In this document: one piece after another, positions 36,675 to 44,515 of the stretch
How the letters are laid out: each line of letters starts with the position of its first letter
Position numbering within the stretch: position 1 is the first letter of the stretch
Assembly: GCF_001888805.2 (NCBI RefSeq)
Contig: NZ_CP019113.1
Coordinates: 186,001-250,000 of the forward strand
DNA length: 64,000 nucleotides
Reading direction: 5' to 3'
Origin: Enterobacter sp. SA187
GTDB taxonomy: Bacteria; Pseudomonadota; Gammaproteobacteria; Enterobacterales; Enterobacteriaceae
Notes under the pieces: model-generated
The model's database searches: none
What the model saw: the letters and a program-made list of their open reading frames with translations, nothing else
What the model was told of the DNA's origin: nothing
Position numbers and translations under genes: made by a program

Positions 36675-38826
36675 GATGATGTTCCGGGTCTTCAAGCAGA
36701 CCTTTAAGGGTGACAAAATCAGGCTTGCCGCTGCCCAATACCGGAAGTTGCTTCAGATAGCGAATATCCCGCGGGACGGCCAGCTCAGGGATCCCCTGCG
36801 CGCGGGCATGCTGGAGCAGCTTGTCGCGCGTCAGCTCGCTGTCGGTGGTAAACATCACCAGCGCCTCGCCTTTGCTGGCGTCGCTTTTGATCACCGTGCC
36901 GTGCATTTTTTCCGGCGATACCGCCAGCGCCAGTTGCTCGACCATCTCCAGCGACACCATTTCGCCCGCAATCTTGGCAAAGCGTTTTGCGCGCCCCTGG
37001 ATCTGCACAAAGCCGCTGTCATCAAAACGCACGATGTCACCGGTGTCGTACCAGCCCGGCTCGATCTCGCCGCGCTCATTTTCCGCCGTCGGCGCTTCCA
37101 GCACGCCGGGGTTTTCCACCCGCAGATAGCCGTTCATCACGTTCGGCCCTTTCAGTTGCAGGCGACCGCCGTCTTCAATGCCGGGTACCGCCAGCAGACG
37201 CGCGTCCATACCCGGCAGAATGCGCCCGACGGTGCCGGGGCGCGCCGCCATCGGCACGTTAATGGAGACCACCGGCGCGCACTCGGTCACGCCGTAGCCT
37301 TCCAGAATGCGCAGACCAAATTTGTCCTGCCAGATTTGCCGCGTGCTCTCCTGAAGTTTTTCCGCCCCCGCCACCACGTAACGCAGACGATAGAAATCAT
37401 AAGGATTGGCGAAACGTGCGTAGTGGCCGAGGAAGGTGGAGGTGCCGAACAGCACGGTGCAGTTACGGTCATACACCAGTTCCGGCACGATGCGGTAATG
37501 CAGCGGGCTTGGGTAGAGGAACACTTCCGCACCGGTCAGCAGCGGCGTGAACAGGCCGACGGTTAAGCCAAAGGAGTGGAACAGCGGCAGCGCCGACATA
37601 AAGCGGTCGTTAGCCGTAAAATCCGCGATGGTGCGGATCTGCTCGACGTTCGCCAGCAGACTCTTATGGCTGTGCACCACGCCTTTCGGATTACCTTCCG
37701 AGCCGGAGGTAAACAGCACCAGCGCGGCGTCTTCCGGCTGCTGCGGCACCTGCGCCAGATGCGGCATCAGCACGTGGGCGAAGATCCACAGCTTATCGGC
37801 GAGGGTCACGTCGCCCTTCAGATCTTCGAGATACACCCAGCGCACCTGCGTCAGCTGCTCCGGCAGGTGCCAGAGCTTGCCTTTGTCCATAAAGGTGCGT
37901 GAGGTAAAAATGGTTTTGATTTGCGCGGCGGTGATGGCGCTGGTCAGCCCTTTCACGCCTGCGGTGTAGTTCATCATCGCCGGAACGCGCCCGCGGGCGA
38001 CCGCGCCAAAGATCACCGCCGCGCTGATGGCCGCGTTCGGCAGCATCAGGCCGATCTTTTCGCCCTGCGCGGTGTATTTATCCAGAATACGCGCCACGAA
38101 CAGGGTTTTCGTTAACAGCTTGCGATAGGAGTCCGGTTTGAAGTTGATGTCTTCAATACAGGGCTTGTTCGCGCCGTAACGGTATTGCGCCGCAAGCAGC
38201 GCTTCAAACAGAGTTTCACGCGGGCGCACGGCCATACGCGCTTCCATCATGATCTGGTGCAGCATTTCGCCGGCGATTTTACGACGGTCACGGGCGCGCG
38301 GCGCATCCGGCATCGGCAGCGAGGTAGGCGGCAGGATGCGGATATGAATGCGCGGGAACAGGCGCTGTTTGACCAGCCCTTTCAGGCGGCTGAAGAAGGT
38401 CAACTCCGCGCCTTCGATACGCACCGGCACCACGGTCGCGCCGGATTTGGCGGCTACAAAGCCCGCGCCGTCATAAATTTTCATCAGCGATCCGGACACC
38501 GAGATGCGCCCTTCCGGGAAAATCACCACCGGGCGGCCCTGGCCAATCATGCGCACCAGCTGCTTAACAGACATCGGTTTTGTGGGATCGAGCGGCACAA
38601 AATCAATCAGATTGCGCAGGGCGCGCATGTACCACTGCTGGCTGATGGAGGTGTAAACCGCAAACACCGGACGTACCGGTAAAAACAGCGCCAGCAAAAC
38701 GCCGTCAAGAAAAGAGACGTGATTAGGGGTGATCAGTACGCGCTCACCGCGGAGCGCCTGGGTATCGCCGGTCAGTTCGACCCTGAACAACAGGCGGAAT
38801 AAAAAACGGAAAAAGTCCAGTAACAT
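36667..38826 (-). CDS. aas: Bifunctional acyl-ACP synthetase / 2-acylglycerophosphoethanolamine acyltransferase
   Basis: Re-acylates lysophospholipids using acyl-ACP made by its own synthetase domain, repairing outer-envelope lipids. The 719 residues comprise an N-terminal acyltransferase domain (about 1-190) with NHVSFLDG (HX4D) and FPEGRISVSG, then an AMP-binding domain with LFTSGSEGNPKGVVHSH and WYDTGDIVRFD. It is coupled to lplT by an overlap, so flipping and repair are made together. Confidence 0.97.
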   Translation of the reverse strand: MLLDFFRFLFRLLFRVELTGDTQALRGERVLITPNHVSFLDGVLLALFLPVRPVFAVYTSISQQWYMRALRNLIDFVPLDPTKPMSVKQLVRMIGQGRPVVIFPEGRISVSGSLMKIYDGAGFVAAKSGATVVPVRIEGAELTFFSRLKGLVKQRLFPRIHIRILPPTSLPMPDAPRARDRRKIAGEMLHQIMMEARMAVRPRETLFEALLAAQYRYGANKPCIEDINFKPDSYRKLLTKTLFVARILDKYTAQGEKIGLMLPNAAISAAVIFGAVARGRVPAMMNYTAGVKGLTSAITAAQIKTIFTSRTFMDKGKLWHLPEQLTQVRWVYLEDLKGDVTLADKLWIFAHVLMPHLAQVPQQPEDAALVLFTSGSEGNPKGVVHSHKSLLANVEQIRTIADFTANDRFMSALPLFHSFGLTVGLFTPLLTGAEVFLYPSPLHYRIVPELVYDRNCTVLFGTSTFLGHYARFANPYDFYRLRYVVAGAEKLQESTRQIWQDKFGLRILEGYGVTECAPVVSINVPMAARPGTVGRILPGMDARLLAVPGIEDGGRLQLKGPNVMNGYLRVENPGVLEAPTAENERGEIEPGWYDTGDIVRFDDSGFVQIQGRAKRFAKIAGEMVSLEMVEQLALAVSPEKMHGTVIKSDASKGEALVMFTTDSELTRDKLLQHARAQGIPELAVPRDIRYLKQLPVLGSGKPDFVTLKGLLEDPEHHHA

Positions 38827-38919
38827 GGCAACTTCCTGTGTCAGTTAATATGAAAGATGTCAGGGAATTGTGGCAGATTACACGAGAAGTGCAGAAGGGG
38901 CGAAGGTAAAATCCAGACG

Positions 38920-39004
38920 AAAAAAAACCTGCGCATCCGCGCAGGTTGGTGCAAAACGTGAGTACTCAAAACGTACTGAAATCTCACCAATCAATACCTC
39001 TGGG
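38920..39004 (-). ncRNA. omrA: Small RNA OmrA
   Basis: OmpR-activated, Hfq-dependent sRNA that represses outer-membrane proteins such as OmpT, CirA and FecA, and curli regulation. On the minus strand the 85-nt RNA begins CCCAGAGGTATTGATTGGTG, the conserved 5' target-pairing end of OmrA/OmrB, and ends in the terminator stem CCTGCGCGGATGCGCAGG with eight T. A -10-like TACAGT lies at 39016-39011, 6 bases before the start. GTTACACTTTGC (39074-39063) could be an OmpR half-site. The middle (TCAGTACGTTTTGAGTACTC) differs from E. coli OmrA. Only one copy is present, where E. coli has the omrA-omrB pair. Confidence 0.9.
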
Positions 39005-39225
39005 ACTTTAACTGTAGCAACAGCCCCCCTGTCCCTACAGTAATCAATCGCAACAGCCCTTCGCAAAGTGTAACCAAAGGTTTGAATTCGCTTTTTTTGT
39101 CTTATTTGCTGTCAACCACCTCGTGTAACGTTTTCACCAGCCGCAGTAGGCTGTCGATCACGTTTACGGCGTCCCGTACCGCAATCGCCTTGAACAGACG
39201 GCGCTTTTCCGTAACACTTAACGCT

Positions 39226-39241
39226 GTGTAAACGCTTACCC
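39226..39241 (+). promoter_or_regulatory. GalR operator, autoregulation site
   Basis: GTGTAAACGCTTACCC matches the GalR/GalS operator consensus GTGNAANCGNTTNCAC at all but one fixed position. It lies 17 bp before the galR start, consistent with the known autoregulation of galR. Confidence 0.8.
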
Positions 39242-39257
39242 AAAAAGAAGGTTCTGT

Positions 39258-40265
39258 ATGGCGACGATAAAGGATGTAGCCCGGCTTGCAGGTGTTTCTG
39301 TTGCCACGGTGTCACGCGTGATCAACCACTCCCCGAAAGCCAGCGAATCGTCGCGCCTGGCGGTGCAGAGCGCCATGGAATCCCTTAATTACCACCCGAA
39401 CGCCAATGCCCGCGCGCTGGCGCAGCAGTCGACGGAAACCGTCGGGCTGGTGGTGGGCGATGTCTCGGATCCCTTCTTTGGCTCAATGGTGAAAGCCGTG
39501 GAGCATGTGGCCTATAACACCGGCAATTTTCTGCTTATCGGCAACGGCTACCATAACGAACACAAAGAGCGGCAGGCGATTGAACAACTGATCCGCCATC
39601 GCTGCGCGGCGCTGGTGGTGCACGCCAAAATGATCCCCGATGCCGATCTCGCCGCCCTGATGGAACAGATGCCGGGCATGGTGCTGATCAACCGCATCGT
39701 GCCGGGCTTTGAAACGCGCTGCGTGGCGCTGGACGATCGTTACGGCGCCTGGCTGGCGACCCGCCATCTGATCCAGCAGGGACACACTAAAATCGGCTAT
39801 CTGTGCTCTAATCACGCCATTTCGGATGCGGAAGATCGACTGCAGGGCTATTACGACGCGCTGCGGGAAAATGGCCTGCCGTGCAACGACCGGCTGGTGA
39901 CCTGGGCTGCGCCTGACGAGAGCGGCGGCGAACAGGCGATGACCGAACTGCTGGGACGCGGCAAAAACTTTACCGCGGTGGCCTGTTATAACGACTCCAT
40001 GGCGGCAGGGGCGATGGGGGTGTTAAACGATAACGGCATTGACGTGCCGGGTGAGATTTCGCTGATCGGCTTTGATGACATTCTGATCTCCCGCTACGTG
40101 CGTCCGCGCCTGACCACCGTACGCTATCCGATTGTCACCATGGCGACCCAGGCCGCTGAACTGGCGCTGGCGCTGGCGGAAAATCGTCCGCTGCCGGATA
40201 TTACCCACGTCTTTAACCCGACGCTGGTACGACGCCACTCGGTCGGCACGTTGCAGGAAAGCTAA
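39258..40265 (+). CDS. galR: Galactose operon repressor GalR
   Basis: LacI-family repressor of galactose uptake and metabolism genes, released by D-galactose. The 335 residues have the N-terminal helix-turn-helix MATIKDVARLAGVSVATVSR and a periplasmic-binding-like core matching E. coli GalR closely. The C-terminus is about 8 residues shorter than the E. coli protein (ends HSVGTLQES). The 3' end overlaps the convergent GNAT gene by 4 bp, so the accessory operon begins directly after galR. Confidence 0.96.
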   Translation: MATIKDVARLAGVSVATVSRVINHSPKASESSRLAVQSAMESLNYHPNANARALAQQSTETVGLVVGDVSDPFFGSMVKAVEHVAYNTGNFLLIGNGYHNEHKERQAIEQLIRHRCAALVVHAKMIPDADLAALMEQMPGMVLINRIVPGFETRCVALDDRYGAWLATRHLIQQGHTKIGYLCSNHAISDAEDRLQGYYDALRENGLPCNDRLVTWAAPDESGGEQAMTELLGRGKNFTAVACYNDSMAAGAMGVLNDNGIDVPGEISLIGFDDILISRYVRPRLTTVRYPIVTMATQAAELALALAENRPLPDITHVFNPTLVRRHSVGTLQES

Positions 40266-40711
40266 AGCGTATAGCGGTACAGGTGCACGGTTTTGTCCGG
40301 GTATTCAAGGCCGTCGCCAATGTACTGCCAGCCGTAGCGCTCGTAAAAATCCATGCAGGCAGACCACAGATACAGCTGCGGATAGCCCTGCCCGCGGGCG
40401 TACTCTATCACCTGTTGTTGCAGCGCCCCCGCCAGCCCCTGCCCGCGCGCGCTTTCATCCACATACAGCGCCGCCAGCCACGGCCACAGATCCTGACGGC
40501 TGATTAAATCGCAGCGCCAGAGTCCCACCGTACCCAGCAACTGCTCACCCTCCGTCGCCACGAAGGTCAGCGGCAGCTCGCCGGGACGCTGGCTGTGTTC
40601 GACGATGCTGGCAAAAAATTCCCGCGGCAGCCCGTCGCCAAAGGCGCGCCACTGCCAGTCGATCACCTGTCCGGTAAACTGCGGCACGTCGTAAAGCGGC
40701 TGGATCTTCAC
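40262..40711 (-). CDS. GNAT-family N-acetyltransferase, last gene of the sugar operon
   Basis: A 149-residue GNAT acyltransferase; substrate unknown. The acetyl-CoA binding motif A is LYVDESARGQGLAGALQQQV (about 84-103), followed by the family's aromatic C-terminal segment CMDFYERYGWQYIGDG. The start is a GTG (VKIQPLYDVPQF) that shares four bases (GTGA) with the GntR gene stop. A long upstream in-frame extension was rejected because it lies inside the GntR gene and is low-complexity Arg/Gly/Ala. Translational coupling ties it to the regulator and sugar genes. Confidence 0.82.
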   Translation of the reverse strand: MKIQPLYDVPQFTGQVIDWQWRAFGDGLPREFFASIVEHSQRPGELPLTFVATEGEQLLGTVGLWRCDLISRQDLWPWLAALYVDESARGQGLAGALQQQVIEYARGQGYPQLYLWSACMDFYERYGWQYIGDGLEYPDKTVHLYRYTL

Positions 40712-41484
40712 ATTAATTTTCCCTGAAAAAGCGGTACGGATTCGAACAGATAGCCGTCGAAGTCCGGCGCATCTTCGTCCGATAGCTCCAGCAGGCTTTT
40801 TTTGACGTTTTCCAGATGTTGCCACATCGCCTGCCACGCCCCCATCACATCGCGACGGCGCAGCGCCGCCAGCAGGGTTTGGCGGTCGCCCAGCCATTTC
40901 AGACGATATGCCCGGCTGGCGATGTGCACATTAAACTGCTGCCACAATGGGCTGCTGTCCATGTGATGCCAGATGCTTTCCACCGTGCCCAGCAGCATCT
41001 GGTTTTGTGACGCCCCTGCCAGCACCAGGTGGAACATTTTGCTGTTATCCTGGGAATTGTCATTCATGGCGATGGCGCGCTGTTCCTGCTCCAGAATACG
41101 CCGCAGGTTGTCGATGTCGGCGCGGGTGGCCATTTTTGCGGCAAAGGCGGCAATGTTGCTCTCCAGCAGTTGCCGCGCCTGGAGGATTTCAAAGGGGCCG
41201 ACGTCGCTGCTTAAAAAGCGTTCTTCTTCGTTTTCGTGCTCCTGGGGGATGCGCATCACGTACACCCCGGATCCCTGGCGGATATCCACCGTGCCCTGCA
41301 ACTCCAGCATTAACAGCGCCTCGCGCACGATGGTGCGGCTGACGCCGTAGGTTTCGGCAATATTTCGCTCCGGCGGCAGACGGGAGCCTACCGGGTAGTG
41401 TCCCTGGATAATCTGCGCGCGCAGATCCTCACCTATCTCCTGGTACTGTTTTTTTTCCGTCACTACGACTGCTTTCTCCACCAT
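40708..41484 (-). CDS. GntR-family regulator, FadR subfamily, UxuR-like
   Basis: A 258-residue transcription factor with an N-terminal winged helix (GSRLPPERNIAETYGVSRTI then VREALLMLELQGTV) and an all-helical FCD ligand domain. It resembles E. coli UxuR/ExuR across the length, including GPFEILQARQLLESNIAAFAA and MWQHLENVKKSLLELS followed by a FDGYLF segment. UxuR and ExuR respond to hexuronate intermediates, so the ligand may be an acid sugar or a related phosphate; this is inference. The start at 41484 has AGGTG just upstream. An alternative ATG at 41502 lacks a ribosome site. It lies 8 bp after the GH1 gene. Confidence 0.85.
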   Translation of the reverse strand: MVEKAVVVTEKKQYQEIGEDLRAQIIQGHYPVGSRLPPERNIAETYGVSRTIVREALLMLELQGTVDIRQGSGVYVMRIPQEHENEEERFLSSDVGPFEILQARQLLESNIAAFAAKMATRADIDNLRRILEQEQRAIAMNDNSQDNSKMFHLVLAGASQNQMLLGTVESIWHHMDSSPLWQQFNVHIASRAYRLKWLGDRQTLLAALRRRDVMGAWQAMWQHLENVKKSLLELSDEDAPDFDGYLFESVPLFQGKLM

Positions 41485-41492
41485 ATCACCTG

Positions 41493-42920
41493 CTATTTCC
41501 ATTCATCGTCGAGAGTCAGCGTGAGCGTGCGCTCCTCGCTTAACCGACGGTACCATGAGGCAGATTTTTTGGCGCGCCGGTTACGGTTATTTTGCAGATC
41601 GATCTCAATTAAACCATAGCGATTTTTAAAGGCGTTCATCGGCGAGACGTTATCGGTGAACGCCCACAGCATATAACCCTGGCAGTTAGCGCCGTCTTCC
41701 CTGGCGCGCAGCGTCTGGTAAAGATGTTCGCTGATAAAGGCGATGCGATAATCATCTTCAATCACGCCATCGACATTGCGGAACTGCCCCTCGTTTTCAA
41801 TGCCCATCCCGCTTTCGGCAACGAACCACGGAATATTGCCGTAGTCGTTTTTAATGCGCATCGCCATGTCGTAAATAATCTGCGGATAAATTTCCCAGCC
41901 GCGGGATTTATTCATCCGCCGCCCCGGTAATTCAAATGGCTCGTAATAGTATGCCGGATGGAAAGGCGTGTCCGGATGCCAGGCGCGGGACGGCGCTTTC
42001 ACGCGGTGCGGGTAATAGAGATTAATCCCCAGTTCATCGACGGTATTATCGCGAATGATCGCCAGTTCTTCGTCGTTGTACTCCCACGCCACCTGATGCT
42101 GTTCCAGCAGGCTGAACAGCTCCGGGGGATAATGACCCTTCACTAACGGATCCAGAAACACGCGGTTGTAGAACAGATCGTACATGTCGGCCGCCCGCAC
42201 ATCGTGCGGCGCACGAGAGCGCGGGTAGGTCACTTCCGGATTAAGAATACAGCCGACGCTGCCCTGATAGCCCTTCTCACGAAACAGTTTCACCACTTTC
42301 GCCGTGGCGAGGTTTTTGTTGTGATTCCACTGCATCCAGGTGCCGGTGTTTTGTTCATAGGGCCAGCGCAGCGCGTCCAGATAGACGCGCGTCTGCACCA
42401 CAATCGGCTCGTTAAAGGTGAACCAGCGCGTCACCTGGGTGTGATAGCGGGCAAAGACTTTTTCCGCATACAGCAGGAAAAACTCCACCACCTTTTTCGA
42501 CGCCCAGCCGCCGTAGTTTTCCAGCAGATAACCGGGCAGCTCGTAATGCTCAAGGCAGATCATCGGCTCTATGCCGTGGCGATGCATCTCGGCAAAGAGT
42601 TCGTCATACCAGGCGGCGTACTCCTCATCCACCACGCCATTCTCGTAGTCGGTAAAAAAGCGTGACCAGTTGATCGAGGTGCGGTAGTGGGTCAGCCCCG
42701 CCGCTTTCATCAGCTGCACGTCTTCACGGAAGCGATGATGAAAATCGGTGGCGACAGCCGGGCCGTAGCCTTCATGCCAGACGTGGCGGTCGTTTTTGTA
42801 CCAGAGATCCGGCCAGGAGTCCTGCCCGGCTTTTTTCCCGCTCCAGCCTTCGGTTTGCCAGGCGGAGGCCGCCGCCCCGAGGATAAATGACGGCGGGATA
42901 ACGATGGTTTTCGTGCTCAT
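41493..42920 (-). CDS. Glycoside hydrolase family 1, 6-phospho-beta-glucosidase-like
   Basis: A 475-residue GH1 (beta/alpha)8 enzyme that should hydrolyse a beta-glucoside, probably 6-phosphorylated after PTS import. The acid/base Glu is in WFTFNEPIV and the nucleophile in WFVAESGMG; the usual ENG is ESG here. The aglycone/phosphate region reads WAFTDNVSPMNAFKNRYGLI, not the usual CIDLVSAS...KKRYGF of 6-phospho enzymes nor DNFEW of plain beta-glucosidases. The phosphate loop KKSASWY near the end is partly conserved. The substrate is therefore uncertain. It follows the EIIC gene by 7 bp. Confidence 0.85.
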   Translation of the reverse strand: MSTKTIVIPPSFILGAAASAWQTEGWSGKKAGQDSWPDLWYKNDRHVWHEGYGPAVATDFHHRFREDVQLMKAAGLTHYRTSINWSRFFTDYENGVVDEEYAAWYDELFAEMHRHGIEPMICLEHYELPGYLLENYGGWASKKVVEFFLLYAEKVFARYHTQVTRWFTFNEPIVVQTRVYLDALRWPYEQNTGTWMQWNHNKNLATAKVVKLFREKGYQGSVGCILNPEVTYPRSRAPHDVRAADMYDLFYNRVFLDPLVKGHYPPELFSLLEQHQVAWEYNDEELAIIRDNTVDELGINLYYPHRVKAPSRAWHPDTPFHPAYYYEPFELPGRRMNKSRGWEIYPQIIYDMAMRIKNDYGNIPWFVAESGMGIENEGQFRNVDGVIEDDYRIAFISEHLYQTLRAREDGANCQGYMLWAFTDNVSPMNAFKNRYGLIEIDLQNNRNRRAKKSASWYRRLSEERTLTLTLDDEWK

Positions 42921-42927
42921 ACTGTCC

Positions 42928-44265
42928 TCAGGCGTTTTTCGCCAGTTCCGTTGCTTCCGCCTTCAGCTGCGCCTGTTCCGCGCGGCGCGAGGCGATCTTC
43001 ACAAAGGGCAGATAGATAATTACCGCAGTAACGATGCAGATAAACTGGGTGATCACCGCGCCCATCGATCCGGCAGTGGAGAGCCAGGCGTTGATCAGTG
43101 GCGGCGTGGTCCAGGGCACCATTACCACCGCTTTTCCGGCGAAACCGGTGACGGTGGCGAAATAGCCAATGGATCCGGTGACCAGCGGCGTGATGATGAA
43201 GGGGATCGCGAGGATCGGGTTGAGCATGATCGGCATGCCGAAAATCACCGGTTCGTTGATGTTAAACAGGCCAGGGCCGATAGAGAGCTTGGCGATCTCG
43301 CGCATCTCTTTACGTTTGGTGGCGATCATCACGGCAATCAGCAGGCCGATGGTCAGCCCGGAACCGCCGATGCTCATGTACACATCCCAGAACGGCATGG
43401 TGATGATGTTCGGCACTTCTTTGCCCTGTTCGAAAGCGCTCATATTGACGGTGATCGCCCCCAGCAGCAGCGGCTCACGGATCGGTTTGATCATCTGGTT
43501 ACCATGAATACCGATCACCCAGAACAGCTGCGCCACGAACATCAGCAGCAGGATCCCCGGCAGGCTCTGCACCACACGCTCCAGCGGCTGTTGCACCACC
43601 TGATAGATGGCGTCGTAGAGATACAAGCCGGTGATTTGATGGAAAACGAATCCGAAGGTGGCGATGGCGGTGGTGGTGATGATCGCCGGGATCAGCGCCG
43701 AAAACGACGCAGCGACGTTGGGCGGCACGGTGTCGGGCATTTTGATCTTCAGCCCCTTGCGCCCTTCCAGCCAGCAATAAATTTCCACCGACAGAATGGC
43801 GATAAACATGCCGAGGAACAGGCTGCGGGTATCGGAGAACTGACGCAGCAGCACGTCTTTCACCACATGCATTTCGCCGTCCACCAGCATTTCTACGGTC
43901 GTTGGCGTCACGCAGATAAAACAAATAACCGCCAGCAGGCCAGGGAATAAGGATTTAATGCCGTTAATGCGCCCTAATTCCAGACCAATTAAAAATACCG
44001 CGCCGATATTTAAGAAGTTGAGCGTGGCGTAATTAATGGCGCTGGTAATGGGTTTTAACGCCGCCAGAAATGACAGCGACTGAAAACTGGCGAGACCGTT
44101 TTTCGGATCCAGCACCATATTGGAAATCAGTACTGAAAACGCACCGACAATAATGACCGGCATCAGGGTAATAAAGGCGGATTTAATCGCCATAATATAG
44201 CGATAACTGTTAAAAGTTGTCGCGAAACTACCCAGAGAATCAATGAGCTTATCCTGTAAAGCCAT
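42928..44265 (-). CDS. PTS EIIC component, cellobiose/lichenan type
   Basis: A 445-residue membrane permease of the lactose/cellobiose PTS family. The start MALQDKLIDSLGSFATTFNS at 44265 has GAGG 11 bases upstream; an N-terminal extension of 67 residues covers operator DNA and was rejected. About ten membrane segments are visible, with the EIIC signatures WVIGIHGNQMIKPI and SIGPGLFNINEPVIFGMPIM. No EIIA or EIIB gene is adjacent, so phosphoryl transfer must come from subunits encoded elsewhere. First gene of EIIC-GH1-GntR-GNAT. Confidence 0.9.
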   Translation of the reverse strand: MALQDKLIDSLGSFATTFNSYRYIMAIKSAFITLMPVIIVGAFSVLISNMVLDPKNGLASFQSLSFLAALKPITSAINYATLNFLNIGAVFLIGLELGRINGIKSLFPGLLAVICFICVTPTTVEMLVDGEMHVVKDVLLRQFSDTRSLFLGMFIAILSVEIYCWLEGRKGLKIKMPDTVPPNVAASFSALIPAIITTTAIATFGFVFHQITGLYLYDAIYQVVQQPLERVVQSLPGILLLMFVAQLFWVIGIHGNQMIKPIREPLLLGAITVNMSAFEQGKEVPNIITMPFWDVYMSIGGSGLTIGLLIAVMIATKRKEMREIAKLSIGPGLFNINEPVIFGMPIMLNPILAIPFIITPLVTGSIGYFATVTGFAGKAVVMVPWTTPPLINAWLSTAGSMGAVITQFICIVTAVIIYLPFVKIASRRAEQAQLKAEATELAKNA

Positions 44266-44314
44266 ACGATGGTACCTCAGTAAAAGGGCTTTTTTATTGT
44301 CCAGGGTTACAGCC

Positions 44315-44430
44315 GAATACCAACTGGCATACCAAAAGTAGACAGCGTAGGGGAAAAGTTCTGTGATAAAGCTCTCAGGATAGAAAGTGGTATTCCAGAT
44401 AATGTGATCGCGCGTAGATTGGTATTCCAC
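44315..44430. promoter_or_regulatory. Repeated operators upstream of the EIIC operon
   Basis: TGGCATACCA at 44325-44334, TGGTATTCCA at 44388-44397 and TGGTATTCCA at 44420-44429 are near-palindromes related to the TGGTATACCA core bound by ExuR/UxuR-type GntR proteins. GAATACCA just before the first adds a further half. Their spacings are 63 and 32 bp, close to six and three turns of DNA, so they lie on one helical face. The UxuR-like protein encoded in this operon is the natural candidate. Confidence 0.72.
44362..44377 (-). promoter_or_regulatory. CRP site upstream of the EIIC operon
   Basis: TGTGATAAAGCTCTCA fits TGTGA-N6-TCACA with one mismatch. It lies between two of the putative GntR operators, about 100 bp upstream of the EIIC start, which suits a catabolite-activated promoter. 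Confidence 0.65.
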
Positions 44431-44515
44431 CCATCGCTTTTCCACAGGGAGAGGCCGTAACGTCATATAGCCTTTGTGATAAACTCCCGCTCAACTCAGG
44501 AAACAGGACGTCGTC

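Noticed and set aside
42796..43950. 384-residue plus-strand frame rich in His, Asp and Gln
   Set aside because: It is antisense to the GH1 and EIIC genes, which have full domain support.
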